This document shows positions 1 to 8,396 of a stretch of DNA of 64,000 nt, in pieces. Numbering within the stretch: position 1 is the first letter of the stretch; the number at the start of each line of letters is the position of its first letter. The notes below the pieces were generated by a model that did not search any database, was not told the DNA's origin, and worked only from the letters and a program-made list of their open reading frames with translations. The DNA is from Pseudoduganella violacea (GTDB taxonomy: Bacteria > Pseudomonadota > Gammaproteobacteria > Burkholderiales > Burkholderiaceae_D), in the NCBI RefSeq assembly GCF_014191875.1, contig NZ_JACHXD010000015.1, forward strand, positions 1-64,000. Direction: 5' to 3'. A program made the translations under genes and the position numbers.

Positions 1-74
1 TGCGCAAGCTGCTCGTCACCATGAACGCCATGCTGCGCAATCACACTATGTGGTCAGCAACTGACATGCCTTAA
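1..74 (+). CDS. IS110-family transposase, C-terminal end (partial)
   Basis: Only the last two dozen codons lie in the window; the reading frame enters from the left edge and stops with TAA at 72-74. The visible peptide has the pattern RKLLVTMNAMLR, which matches the conserved C-terminal helix of IS110/IS1111-type DEDD transposases (usually RKLL.. NAML). The catalytic part is off the window, so activity cannot be judged. The call rests on a short motif and on the inverted repeat that overlaps the stop codon. Confidence 0.6.
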   Translation, partial: RKLLVTMNAMLRNHTMWSATDMP

Positions 75-92
75 TCAAGACAGTTGCTGACC
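52..92. repeat. 12-bp perfect inverted repeat at the IS110 end
   Basis: GGTCAGCAACTG at 52-63 is repeated as its exact complement CAGTTGCTGACC at 81-92, with a 17-base spacer. The left arm lies inside the last codons of the transposase and the right arm lies just after its stop. It may be the sub-terminal repeat of the insertion sequence or a hairpin that ends its transcript; a T tract is absent, so it is not a classical terminator. Confidence 0.6.
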
Positions 93-118
93 CCAATCGG
101 ACACGGGCTGGGCTGTGC

Positions 119-1090
119 TTAGTCGTCGTCGTTGTCGTCGGATTTGACGGTTTGGCGGCGGGCGGCGTCGGCGTTGGGCTTGAGCTTGGCGGCGCTGTTC
201 ATGAAGTCGTCGACGCTGTGGTCCTTGCTTTGGCGTACTTGCGGCGGCAGCTGGACGGACATATACAACTCGTCGCTGAGGCGGCCGCTGCTTTGCAGAT
301 TGCTCATCAGGAGCAGGCCGGAGCCGAGCGCGAGCAGGCTGCCGCAGAAGGCGGCCATGCGCCGCGGATGCTGGGGCTTGATCGTGGTCAGGTGGAAGTA
401 GACCATGCCGCACACGATCGCCAAGGTCATGTGGTTGCCGTAGCGTGTGAAGAATTCGGCCGACCAGGCATAGGCCAGCACGCTGCTGACGGCGCGCCAG
501 GCGCCCGCGGCGATCAGGCCGCCGCCGAGGATGAACAGGTGCCGCCCCATGCGCGCATGGCCGCCAAACAGGCGGTTGGCCAAGGCCCAGACGCCGCTCC
601 ACACCAGGCCCGCACCGAGGCTGGACGCGATCAGCAGCAGGTAGCGGATGGCCTGGAACGATTCCACGTCCGACAAGGCTTCTTCCACGCCCGTGAACAG
701 GGCGATCAGGGCCAGGCCGGCCAGGGCCGGCGCGCCGCCTTCCCAGGCGTGCATGGTGGTGTCGGTCATTTCGGGCGCGACCGGGTAGGCGGCGCTGCGG
801 ATGCGCAGGCGCGTGTGGCCCAGGCGCACCACGGTATTGCCGTCCAGCGCCATTTCGCTGTGGCGCCGGCCCTGGTGGATCACGCCGTTCTGGCTGCCCA
901 GGTCGCGCAGCAGCAGGCCGCCTTCGGGCGTTTCTTCCACGATGGCGTGGCGCGCGGCGGTGTGGGCGTCGTCCAGGATGAAGTCGTTGTCGTAGCCGCG
1001 GCCGATGCGGATCGGCAGGCTCTCCACGCGGTGGCGGTGCAGCACGTCGCCATTGCGCGCCAGCAGTTCGACGAAGTAGGGCCCCTTCAT
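119..1090 (-). CDS. FHA-domain membrane protein
   Basis: 323 residues. The first ~95 residues form a forkhead-associated domain: the phosphothreonine-binding signature is visible as RIGRGYDNDFILDD near residue 29, then a conserved SQNG turn near residue 65. From about residue 125 there are five hydrophobic segments, so the FHA domain should sit in the cytoplasm on a polytopic membrane anchor. The tail is acidic (ends in SDDNDDD). The start overlaps the stop of the upstream protease gene by 4 bp, so the two are translationally coupled. A link to Ser/Thr phosphorylation or to envelope proteolysis is inference; no kinase gene is nearby. Confidence 0.8.
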   Translation of the reverse strand: MKGPYFVELLARNGDVLHRHRVESLPIRIGRGYDNDFILDDAHTAARHAIVEETPEGGLLLRDLGSQNGVIHQGRRHSEMALDGNTVVRLGHTRLRIRSAAYPVAPEMTDTTMHAWEGGAPALAGLALIALFTGVEEALSDVESFQAIRYLLLIASSLGAGLVWSGVWALANRLFGGHARMGRHLFILGGGLIAAGAWRAVSSVLAYAWSAEFFTRYGNHMTLAIVCGMVYFHLTTIKPQHPRRMAAFCGSLLALGSGLLLMSNLQSSGRLSDELYMSVQLPPQVRQSKDHSVDDFMNSAAKLKPNADAARRQTVKSDDNDDD

Positions 1091-2445
1091 TTGGCGCCCT
1101 TGCGCGCCAGCGCTTCGAGGAAGGCGCGCGAGGTGCGCATGCCGTTTTCATAGGACACGCCGCGCGCATCCATCCGGCTTTGCAGGTTCATCAAGCCTTC
1201 GTCGGTGCTGGAGGTGAGCAGGGAAAAGTCGTACAGCCCTTCGAATTTGCGGTAGGCGCGCACGCACAGCACGGCGCGCAGCGGCAGGCTCTGGTTCTTG
1301 ACGAATTGTTCGGTGCAGGTCGGACCGGTCAGGCGGCTGTCCTTGTAGCCGCCGAAGGCTTCGTTCTTGAACGAGGCGCTCGACAGTTGGGCGAAGCGCA
1401 GGCTGCCCATCTCGGTGCTGCGCATGAACTGGTGGCGGATGCCGATCTGGCCCGTCTGCAGCGAGCCGGAAACGAAGATGGCCGATTCCATCGCGCAGTT
1501 GGTGATGTCGACGGTGAAGGGCTTGTCGGCCTTCTGGTTCGAGCGGCCCCAGCAGCGCATCTGCTCGGTTTCGCGCACCGGCACCTGGTACGGTCCCATG
1601 GCTTTCAGCGCCAGCGGCGTGGCCAGCAACTGGTCGACCATGGATTTCTGGTGCGCCAGCAATTGCGCAGCGACGACAGTGGTGAAATCCTTGGGCGGCT
1701 TGCCTTGGGCCTGGACCTTTTTCAGCAACTCCTGGGCATAGCGGGCCGGCACCAGGAAGCTGACCAGTTCGCCGTCGAGGCGCTTGGACACGTTCACGCC
1801 GGCCACCTCGCCATTGACGGTGACGCTGGGGCCGCCGCTCATGCCCGAGTTGATCGGGCCGGTGAACATCAGTTGCTCGTAGAAGCTGCGCGTGATGACG
1901 CCGTTGAAGGCGCCTTCCGAAATGGCGAAGCCCAGGTCGAGCGGGTTGCCCAGCGAGTACAGGTACTGGCCTTGGGTCAGCGGCACCGGCTGTTCGGGCA
2001 CATTGAAGAAGCCGGTGCCGTAGCGGTTGACGCGCACCACGGCCAGGTCGTGCAGCACGTCGACCGCCAGCAGCTCGATATTGCCGCGCTGGCCTGAGGT
2101 GTCGACCCACTCGCCGGTATAGGTGTCCGGGTCGAGCGCGAATTGCGAGACGACGTGGTAGTTGGTGAGCACGAGATTGCTGGTGCCGACCAGGAAGCCG
2201 GAGCCGACCGAGGACTGGGTGCGGCCGCTTTTCAGCAGCGAGCGCACTTGCAGCAAGTCCTTCTTGGCGGCGGAGTAGAGTTTTTGCGCCGTGCTCGACG
2301 GCGGCGGCAGGACGCTGTCTTCGGCCGACGGTGCGGCCGGTGCGCCAGGCGCGCCAGGCGCAGCAGGGGCGGCGGGTGGGGCCGCCAGCGCGCCGGCGCA
2401 GCCCCAAGTCAGCATCAGCGTTACGGCAAGATTAGTAAATTTCAT
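1087..2445 (-). CDS. Secreted trypsin-like serine protease (S1C type)
   Basis: 452 residues with an N-terminal signal peptide (hydrophobic stretch to about residue 22) followed by a Pro/Ala-rich linker to about residue 50. The chymotrypsin-fold triad is visible: His97 in LTNYHVVS, Asp133 in HDLAVVRV and Ser203 in NSGMSGGPSV. No PDZ domain is recognisable; the C-terminal ~200 residues do not resemble a family I know and contain several cysteines. It should act in the periplasm. It overlaps the FHA gene by 4 bp, suggesting a functional pair; substrate unknown. Confidence 0.85.
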   Translation of the reverse strand: MKFTNLAVTLMLTWGCAGALAAPPAAPAAPGAPGAPAAPSAEDSVLPPPSSTAQKLYSAAKKDLLQVRSLLKSGRTQSSVGSGFLVGTSNLVLTNYHVVSQFALDPDTYTGEWVDTSGQRGNIELLAVDVLHDLAVVRVNRYGTGFFNVPEQPVPLTQGQYLYSLGNPLDLGFAISEGAFNGVITRSFYEQLMFTGPINSGMSGGPSVTVNGEVAGVNVSKRLDGELVSFLVPARYAQELLKKVQAQGKPPKDFTTVVAAQLLAHQKSMVDQLLATPLALKAMGPYQVPVRETEQMRCWGRSNQKADKPFTVDITNCAMESAIFVSGSLQTGQIGIRHQFMRSTEMGSLRFAQLSSASFKNEAFGGYKDSRLTGPTCTEQFVKNQSLPLRAVLCVRAYRKFEGLYDFSLLTSSTDEGLMNLQSRMDARGVSYENGMRTSRAFLEALARKGAK

Positions 2446-2484
2446 CTATTCCTGGGACTTGGGGGGGAAGGGCGGGGCCGGCGC

Positions 2485-3135
2485 TTAGAGCTGACCGTCT
2501 TCGGCAGCGGGCGGGGTCAGCGGCGCCATCATGTGGCCCAGCTTGCTCGCCTTGGTATCCAGATAATGCTGGTTGAAGGCGTTGCGGTTGACCAGCAGCG
2601 GCACGCGCTCGGCCACCGTGAAGCCCAGGTTTTCCATGGCCGCGATCTTGCGCGGATTATTCGTCATCAGACGCAGGCTGCGCACGCCGAACTGTTTGAG
2701 CATGGGTTCGACCAGGGCGTAGTTGCGCTGGTCGGCCTTGAAGCCGAGCTGCTCATTGGCCTGCACCGTGTCGGCGCCGGCTTCCTGCAGGCGGTAGGCG
2801 CGGATCTTGTTGACCAGGCCGATGCCGCGGCCTTCCTGGCGCAGATAGAGCACGATGCCGCGGCCTTCCTCGGCCACGCGCTTGAGCGCGCCTTCGAGCT
2901 GGGCGCCGCAGTCGCAGCGCTGGGAGTAGAGCACGTCGCCGGTCAGGCATTCGGAGTGCACGCGCGCCAGCACCGGCGCGCCGTTGCCGATATCGCCCAG
3001 CACCATGGCCAGGTGTTCCTTGCCGGTGGCGTGCTCGACGAAGGCGTGCAGCGTGAACTGGGCCCAGGGCGTGGGCAGGGCGCAGGACGTGACGTAGTCC
3101 AGTTCTTCTTTGGGGGCGTGGGCGGCGGACTGCAT
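2485..3135 (-). CDS. ribA: GTP cyclohydrolase II
   Basis: 216 residues, the normal length for stand-alone RibA. It opens the imidazole ring of GTP, the first committed step of riboflavin synthesis, in the cytoplasm. Zinc ligands Cys63, Cys74 and Cys76 are present in SECLTGDVLYSQRCDCG with the same spacing as the E. coli enzyme, and the catalytic RQEGRGIGL motif follows at about residue 99. There is no fused RibB domain. It lies 39 bp upstream of the protease gene on the same strand; a shared transcript is possible but the functions are unrelated. Confidence 0.95.
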   Translation of the reverse strand: MQSAAHAPKEELDYVTSCALPTPWAQFTLHAFVEHATGKEHLAMVLGDIGNGAPVLARVHSECLTGDVLYSQRCDCGAQLEGALKRVAEEGRGIVLYLRQEGRGIGLVNKIRAYRLQEAGADTVQANEQLGFKADQRNYALVEPMLKQFGVRSLRLMTNNPRKIAAMENLGFTVAERVPLLVNRNAFNQHYLDTKASKLGHMMAPLTPPAAEDGQL

Positions 3136-3290
3136 GGTGTGCTCTTCTTTTTCGGGACGAATAATTCAAAAAGCGCGCCGGTCTGCTCGTCAGACTCGGC
3201 GCGCGCCCTTCATCTTACCAAATATTATGCTTTCCTATATTGAGGACCTTTTTCCAGGTTTCAAGATCGGCCAGCTTCCCGCCTGCCGGC

Positions 3291-3992
3291 TCAGCGCGGC
3301 AAGTCGAACAGCAGGATCTCGGCCGCCTCGGCGTTGTCGAGCACGACTTCGGTCTCGCCGCTCAGCTTGGCCGCGTCGCCGCCTTGCAGGCGCTCGCCAT
3401 TGACCGTCAGGCTGCCGCGCACCACATGGACATAGGCCAGGCGGCCGTCTGCCAGGCTGTGGCGCAGGGCCGGGCCGCCGTTCAGGATGCTGGCGTACAG
3501 CGCGGCATCCTGGTGCATCAGCACCGAACCGTCGCGGCCGTCGGCCGAGGCGATCAGGCGCAGCACGCCGGTTTTGCTGTCGGCCGTGAAATGTTTTTCC
3601 TCATAGCCGGGTTCGATGCCATTCGCGCTCGGCATGACCCAGATTTGCAGGAAATGCACGCCGTCGGTGGCCGAGTGGTTGAACTCGCTATGCCGCACGC
3701 CGCTGCCGGCCGTCATGCGCTGCACGTCGCCCGGACGCAGCACGGAACCGTTGCCCATGCTGTCCTTGTGCTCCAGCGCCCCGTCCAGCACATAGGAAAT
3801 GATTTCCATATCGCGGTGGCCGTGGGTGCCGAAGCCCTGGCCGGGCGCCACGCGGTCTTCGTTGATCACGCGCAGCGGACCGAAACCCATATGTTTGGGA
3901 TCGTAATAGTCGGCGAAGGAGAAGCTGTGGTGGGAGTCCAGCCAGCCGTGGTTGGCATGGCCCCGGTCTTCGCTTTTACGGATTTGCAGCAT
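3291..3992 (-). CDS. Pirin family protein
   Basis: 233 residues from the ATG at 3992. The frame is open further upstream, but this start is preceded by AAAGGAG at 8-bp spacing and gives the usual N-terminus. It is a bicupin pirin: the N-terminal cupin shows the metal-binding pattern HGHRDMEIISYVLDG and a later GVRHSEFNH. Bacterial pirins are Fe-binding cupins, some with quercetinase activity; the substrate here is unknown. It is transcribed divergently from a LysR regulator across a 117-bp gap with TTCGAA-type palindromes, a common arrangement for a regulator and its target. Confidence 0.92.
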   Translation of the reverse strand: MLQIRKSEDRGHANHGWLDSHHSFSFADYYDPKHMGFGPLRVINEDRVAPGQGFGTHGHRDMEIISYVLDGALEHKDSMGNGSVLRPGDVQRMTAGSGVRHSEFNHSATDGVHFLQIWVMPSANGIEPGYEEKHFTADSKTGVLRLIASADGRDGSVLMHQDAALYASILNGGPALRHSLADGRLAYVHVVRGSLTVNGERLQGGDAAKLSGETEVVLDNAEAAEILLFDLPR

Positions 3993-4023
3993 GGTCTTGC
4001 TCCTTTCTAGGGATTTATTTGCG

Positions 4024-4112
4024 ATAATTTCGAACACAGGACTCATTCTACGCGGGCCTGTAAAATTCAAAAAACGGAAAATTTCTCAACTCATTATCGA
4101 AAATTTCGAATG
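4024..4112. promoter_or_regulatory. Putative LysR operators between pirin and lysR
   Basis: The 9-mer AATTTCGAA occurs at 4026-4034 and again at 4102-4110. The second copy is part of a perfect palindrome TCGAAAATTTCGA (4097-4109) that ends one base before the lysR ATG. The distance between copies is 76 bp. This is consistent with a LysR dimer pair that represses its own gene and controls pirin. No Shine-Dalgarno is visible before the lysR ATG because the palindrome occupies that space. Confidence 0.5.
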
Positions 4113-5048
4113 CTCAGACTCAGCCTCGACGCCCTGCAAATCGTGGACGCCATCGACCGCCGCGGTTCCTTCTCGGCCGCCGGCAAGGAATTGCACCGCG
4201 TGCCTTCGACCATTTCCTACACCGTCGCCAAGCTGGAAGACGAGCTGGGCGTGCAGGTCTTCGAGCGCAACGGCCCGCGCGTGGAGCTGACGCCGGCCGG
4301 GCGCGAGCTGCTGAAAGAGGGCCGCTACCTGCTGCACGCGGCCCAGGATCTGGAACACCGCGTGCGGCGCGTGGCCTCGGGTTGGGAAACCGAGCTGGTC
4401 CTCGGCACCGACGCCATGTTCGCGCCGCTGGCGCTGGCGGCCGATATCCGCGCCTTCTACGCCGTGGCGAGCCAGACCCGGCTGCGCCTGGCCCAGGAAA
4501 CCCTGTCCGGCACCTGGGAAGCGCTGCTGGAACGCCGCGTCGACTTGCTGGTGGGCGCGCCGGGCGACGGTCCGGCCGGCGGCGGCTATGTGTCGCAGCC
4601 GATGGGCCGGATGGACTGGGTCTTCGCCGTCGCCCCCGGCCACCCGCTGGCCGCCGTGGCAGGGCGGCTCGGGCGTGCCGACCTGCAGCGCCACCGCGCC
4701 ATCGTCACCGCCGACACGGCGCGCCGCATCGCGCCGCGCACCGTCGGCCTGCTGCTGGGCCAGGATACGCTGACCATGCCCACGCTGGCGAGCAAATACG
4801 GCGCCCAGCTGGCCGGCCTGGGCTTCGGCTTCCTGCCCGCGCCCTGCGCGCGCGCCGCCATCGCCGCTGGACTGTTAGTGGAAAAGCAAGTCGAGGAACC
4901 CAAGCCGGCCGAAACCTTCTACCTGGCCTGGCGCAGCGGCGAGGGCGGGGCGGCGCTGGACTGGTGGCGCCAGCGCATGGCCCAGCCCGGCATGTTCGCG
5001 CGTTTGTGTCATCATCTGCCGGGTGTGCCCATGACCGCGCCGTCTTGA
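4110..5048 (+). CDS. LysR family transcriptional regulator
   Basis: 312 residues, a standard LysR length. The winged helix-turn-helix is at the very N-terminus (GSFSAAGKELHRVPSTISYT, then LEDELGVQVFERNG near residues 40-55). The remainder is the periplasmic-binding-like effector domain. Starting at 4110 leaves only a few residues before the helix-turn-helix, which is normal for the family. The start codon has no Shine-Dalgarno and directly abuts the palindrome at 4097-4109, so translation may be leaderless or weak. The divergent pirin gene is the probable target; the inducer is unknown. Confidence 0.93.
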   Translation: MLRLSLDALQIVDAIDRRGSFSAAGKELHRVPSTISYTVAKLEDELGVQVFERNGPRVELTPAGRELLKEGRYLLHAAQDLEHRVRRVASGWETELVLGTDAMFAPLALAADIRAFYAVASQTRLRLAQETLSGTWEALLERRVDLLVGAPGDGPAGGGYVSQPMGRMDWVFAVAPGHPLAAVAGRLGRADLQRHRAIVTADTARRIAPRTVGLLLGQDTLTMPTLASKYGAQLAGLGFGFLPAPCARAAIAAGLLVEKQVEEPKPAETFYLAWRSGEGGAALDWWRQRMAQPGMFARLCHHLPGVPMTAPS

Positions 5049-5074
5049 TGTAAGACAGGAAATGGCGACACAAT

Positions 5075-5090
5075 GTTGGCCTACGCCAAC
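5075..5090 (+). terminator. Short hairpin downstream of lysR
   Basis: GTTGGC (5075-5080) pairs with GCCAAC (5085-5090) around a CTAC loop and is followed by TGTTTTGGG. It is a weak terminator candidate for lysR. It also lies directly ahead of the ribosome-binding site of the leader ORF and so could act as an attenuator for the next genes. Confidence 0.35.
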
Positions 5091-5108
5091 TGTTTTGGGA
5101 GTACCATT

Positions 5109-5147
5109 ATGAGTCCGAATCCTCTGGCCCGAACCGATTGCGCATGA
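5109..5147 (+). CDS. 12-codon leader ORF upstream of the HDOD gene
   Basis: ATG at 5109 is preceded by GGGAG (5097-5101) at an ideal 7-base spacing. It opens a 12-codon frame (MSPNPLARTDCA) whose TGA stop at 5145-5147 overlaps the ATG at 5144 of the HDOD gene as ATGA. The HDOD start has no Shine-Dalgarno of its own. The arrangement suggests translational coupling through this leader. The alternative is that the strong start once belonged to the HDOD gene and a frameshift separated them. Confidence 0.5.
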   Translation: MSPNPLARTDCA

Positions 5148-6151
5148 TAGCCCCGACCCTAGCGCCCGTTTTCCTGCAACTGCTGGCTGACCGCAAAGGC
5201 CAGCCCGCCGCCCTCTTATTCGCCGCCGCCCTGCCTGGCGAAACCGCGGCCGCCGAGGCGCTGCCGGCTGGGGCGCCGATGTTGCCCGAGGTGTTGACCG
5301 GACTGGCGGCCGCCAGTCCTTGTTTCTATCCCGACACGCTGGAGGAGCCGCTCGCCGCGGCGCTGGCCGACGCCGGCTGGCAGCCGCTGCCCGCCGCCGA
5401 ACTGTGCCGCGCCGACAGCATGGCGGCGCTGGACGATGTGCCGCCCGGCGCGCACTGGGTGCGCGGCGACTGGGCGCTCGATACGCCGCCCAAGGGCGCC
5501 TCGGGCCAGGCCGGAACCTCGCGCGGCTTGGCCCTGCAACTGGTGCAGCTGGTGGCCAACGATGCCGATACCCACGAAATCGAAGCCTTGCTGCGGCGCG
5601 ATCCGACCCTGTCCTACCATCTGCTCAAGCTGGTCAACTCCCTCGGCATGGGCACCGGCCGCCGCGTCACCAGCTTCTCGCAGGCCATCCTGATCCTGGG
5701 CCGGCAGCAATTGCGCCGCTGGCTCAACCTGATGCTGTTCGCCGCCCGCGACGGCGACCTGCGCACCGCCATGCTGCTGGCGCGCGTCTCGGTGCGCGCC
5801 ATGGCCATGGAGTTGCTGGCGCGGTGCGCCGGCCTGGACAAGCACCAGCAAGAGCAAGCCTTCATGACGGGCATGTTCTCGCTGCTGGGCGCGCTGTTCG
5901 GCATGCCGCTGGCCGAAGTCATGCAGCCGCTTACCATCGGCGAATCCGTCAAGCAGGCGCTGCTGGCCAAGCAGGGCGAACTGGGCGTGCTGCTGGGCTT
6001 GCTGGAACAGGCCGAGCAGGGCGACTTCGCCGCCGTCGCCGCCAGCCTCCAGCAGCTGCAATTGGAGGCGGCCGACTTCAACGCTGCCGTGGCCGAGGCC
6101 AATCAATGGATGCTCAGCGTCACCAGCGGCGCGGGCCAGTCCCATGCTTGA
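5144..6151 (+). CDS. HDOD domain protein
   Basis: 335 residues from the ATG at 5144 (an in-frame TTG lies two codons upstream). Residues ~130-310 form an HDOD domain, recognisable by the DPTLSYHLLKLVNS motif and the SFSQAILILGRQQLRRWLNLML helix pair; the metal-binding HD residues of true phosphohydrolases are lacking, as usual for HDOD. The N-terminal ~120 residues may be a degraded EAL-like region of the YuxH type, but I cannot confirm that. It overlaps the downstream PAS-GGDEF-EAL gene by 8 bp, which points to a shared role in signalling, probably around c-di-GMP. Confidence 0.82.
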   Translation: MIAPTLAPVFLQLLADRKGQPAALLFAAALPGETAAAEALPAGAPMLPEVLTGLAAASPCFYPDTLEEPLAAALADAGWQPLPAAELCRADSMAALDDVPPGAHWVRGDWALDTPPKGASGQAGTSRGLALQLVQLVANDADTHEIEALLRRDPTLSYHLLKLVNSLGMGTGRRVTSFSQAILILGRQQLRRWLNLMLFAARDGDLRTAMLLARVSVRAMAMELLARCAGLDKHQQEQAFMTGMFSLLGALFGMPLAEVMQPLTIGESVKQALLAKQGELGVLLGLLEQAEQGDFAAVAASLQQLQLEAADFNAAVAEANQWMLSVTSGAGQSHA

Positions 6152-8297
6152 CACCGCCATTGCGCGCTGCCAAGCCCTGAGCCGCGCCGCGCGCGGCCTG
6201 CAGGGCGAGGCGCAGTCGCGCACCCTGGCCGAACTGGAGGCTGCGCTGGAAGAGTTGCGCGGCTGGCAGATTGCCGCCGTGCCCGCCGCCGGCCTGACGG
6301 CCATGCTCGAACTCGACCTGGCCGGCTATGTGCGCGAATGGAACGAGGGCGCCGAGCGCATGTTCGGCTACCCTGCGCGCGAAGCGCTGGGCCAGCACAT
6401 CCTGTTCCTGTACGACGGCAGCGAGGAGGGCGGCGATATCGCCGAACTGCTGCTGGAGGCCGGCAACGCCATCACCGCCGTGCGCCGCCGCAAGAAAAAT
6501 GGGGAAGTGATCTGGGTGCATATGGCCATCTCCCTGATGCACGACGCGCAGCGCGAACCGGTCGGCATGCGCGTCCAGCTGGAAGAGGTGAACAAGGCCC
6601 TGAGCCACGCCGAAAAACTCAATCTGCATGCGCGCATCATCGAAGACAGCGACCAGGGCGTGCTGATTACCGACGCCAACGAGCGCATCGTGTCCATCAA
6701 CGGCGCCTTCACGCGCATCACCGGCTACAGTCCGGCCGAAGCGATCGGCAAGACGCCCGACCTGCTGCGCTCGGGCATGCACGACGCCGAATTCCGCGCC
6801 AAGGTGCAGGCCGCCATGCGCGGCGCCGGCCCCTGGCGCGGCGAGATCGTCGGCAAGCGCAAGAACGGCGAGCTGTTCCCGCAATCGGTCACCATCAGCG
6901 CCGTGCGCGATGGCGAAGGGCGCATCAGCCACACCTTCTCGCTGTTTACCGATATCAGCGTGCACAAGGACGCCGTGGCGCGCATGCAGCGCATGGCCAA
7001 TTACGACGCGCTGACCGGCCTGCCCAACCAGGGCTTGCTGCAGCAGCTCGTGGCGCAGGCGCTGGCCGAGGCGCGCCGCAGCCAGGAGCACGGCGCCTTG
7101 CTGGTGATCGACATCAGCCGCATCGGCGCCATCAGCGATACCCTGGGCCATGAAATCGGCAACCGCCTGCTGGTCGAGATCGGCCGCCTGCTGCGCCTGT
7201 GCCTGCGCGAAGGCGATGTCCTGGCGCGGCTCGACGGCCACCGTTTCGGCATCGCCCTGCCGCATATCGAAAAGCGCGAACACGCCGCCATCGTCGCGCA
7301 AAAGCTGATCGCCTCGCTGGCCGCGCCGGTCCAGATCGACGGCCAGCACCTGCAGACCGGCGCCCACGTCGGCATCGCCATCTATCCCGAAGACGGCGAG
7401 GATGCCGACACCCTGCTGCGCGGCGCCGACGTCGCCATGACGCGCGCCGCCCTGCAGCCGGAATCGGGCTTCCTGTTCTACAGCGAGGAAATGAACCAGC
7501 GCGCCAAGGAGCACCTGCGCATCGAAAGCGAGCTGCGCCATGCGCTGGCTAATAACGAGCTGATGCTGTACTACCAGCCCAAGGTCAGCCTGCGCAGCGG
7601 GCGCATCGTCGGCGCCGAAGCGCTGCTGCGCTGGAAGCATCCGGTGCGCGGCTTGGTGTCGCCGGGCGTCTTCATCCCGGTGGCCGAGGAAACCGGCCTG
7701 ATCCTGGAATTGGGCAACTGGGTGATGGAAGAAGCCTGCCGCCAGATCCGCGTCTGGCAGGACGCCAACCTGCTGATGCCGCCGATCGCCGTCAACCTGT
7801 CGGCGCGCCAGTTCGACCGCGGCCTGCCGGCGCGCATGGCCGACGTCATGGCGCGCCACGGCGTGCAGCCCGAACAGCTGATGCTGGAAATCACGGAAAG
7901 CCTGCTGGTGAAAGGCGCCGACAAGGTGATCGCCATCATGAACGAGCTGGTGGCGATGGGCTTGGCGCTGGCGCTGGACGATTTCGGCACCGGCTATTCC
8001 AGCCTGGCCTACCTCAAGAAATTCCCCATCAGCACCTTGAAGATCGACCGCGCCTTCGTCATCGGCCTGCCGTATGAAGAGAACGATTGCGCCATTGCGC
8101 GCGCCATCGTCACCATGGCCCAGCAACTGCGCCAGGAAATCGTGGCCGAAGGCGTGGAAACCCCCGAGCAGATGAGTTTCCTGCGCGAGCTCGGCTGCGA
8201 TCAATTGCAAGGCTACCTCTTCAGCCAGCCCGTGCCTGGCGCCGACTTCGAACGCATGCTGCGCGAAGGCAAGCGCCTCGCCTTCGGCGCCCGCTGA
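6144..8297 (+). CDS. PAS-PAS-GGDEF-EAL protein; probable c-di-GMP phosphodiesterase
   Basis: 717 residues. Two PAS domains (about 50-150 and 165-275) are followed by a GGDEF domain (about 285-445) and an EAL domain (about 460-710). The GGDEF signature is replaced by RLDGHRF, so cyclase activity should be lost, although the fold and the NYDALTGLPNQ start are kept. The EAL site looks intact: GAEALLRW, LEITES, the long DDFGTGYSSL loop with LKIDRAF, and EGVET. It should therefore hydrolyse c-di-GMP, with the degenerate GGDEF possibly sensing GTP. No transmembrane segment is seen, so it acts in the cytoplasm. It is coupled to the HDOD gene upstream. Confidence 0.92.
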   Translation: MLDTAIARCQALSRAARGLQGEAQSRTLAELEAALEELRGWQIAAVPAAGLTAMLELDLAGYVREWNEGAERMFGYPAREALGQHILFLYDGSEEGGDIAELLLEAGNAITAVRRRKKNGEVIWVHMAISLMHDAQREPVGMRVQLEEVNKALSHAEKLNLHARIIEDSDQGVLITDANERIVSINGAFTRITGYSPAEAIGKTPDLLRSGMHDAEFRAKVQAAMRGAGPWRGEIVGKRKNGELFPQSVTISAVRDGEGRISHTFSLFTDISVHKDAVARMQRMANYDALTGLPNQGLLQQLVAQALAEARRSQEHGALLVIDISRIGAISDTLGHEIGNRLLVEIGRLLRLCLREGDVLARLDGHRFGIALPHIEKREHAAIVAQKLIASLAAPVQIDGQHLQTGAHVGIAIYPEDGEDADTLLRGADVAMTRAALQPESGFLFYSEEMNQRAKEHLRIESELRHALANNELMLYYQPKVSLRSGRIVGAEALLRWKHPVRGLVSPGVFIPVAEETGLILELGNWVMEEACRQIRVWQDANLLMPPIAVNLSARQFDRGLPARMADVMARHGVQPEQLMLEITESLLVKGADKVIAIMNELVAMGLALALDDFGTGYSSLAYLKKFPISTLKIDRAFVIGLPYEENDCAIARAIVTMAQQLRQEIVAEGVETPEQMSFLRELGCDQLQGYLFSQPVPGADFERMLREGKRLAFGAR

Positions 8298-8329
8298 CAA
8301 CCCGCCCACCGCCGGATCGGAGGTCCCTG

Positions 8330-8380
8330 TTGAGCCCGTGTCCACCTTGGTGCCAGGCACCAAGGTGGACACAGGCTCAA
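8330..8380. repeat. Palindromic repeat, copy A
   Basis: Two 25-base arms pair around a single A with one G:T mismatch, centred on GGTGCCAGGCACC. It lies between the convergent 3' ends of the EAL gene and the KGG gene, where it could terminate transcription from both sides. It shares the GTGTCC..GGACAC arms with five other copies in the window, but has its own flanks (TTGAGCC/GGCTCAA). Confidence 0.85.
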
Positions 8381-8396
8381 CGAGGACGGCGCTCAA

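Noticed and set aside
8330..8380. Insertion sequence ends
   Set aside because: The palindromes carry no transposase, no target duplication was seen, and six copies occur only as short intergenic hairpins.
6120..8396. 758-codon minus-strand frame opposite the PAS-GGDEF-EAL gene
   Set aside because: No domain is recognisable and it covers an intact, well-conserved gene on the other strand.
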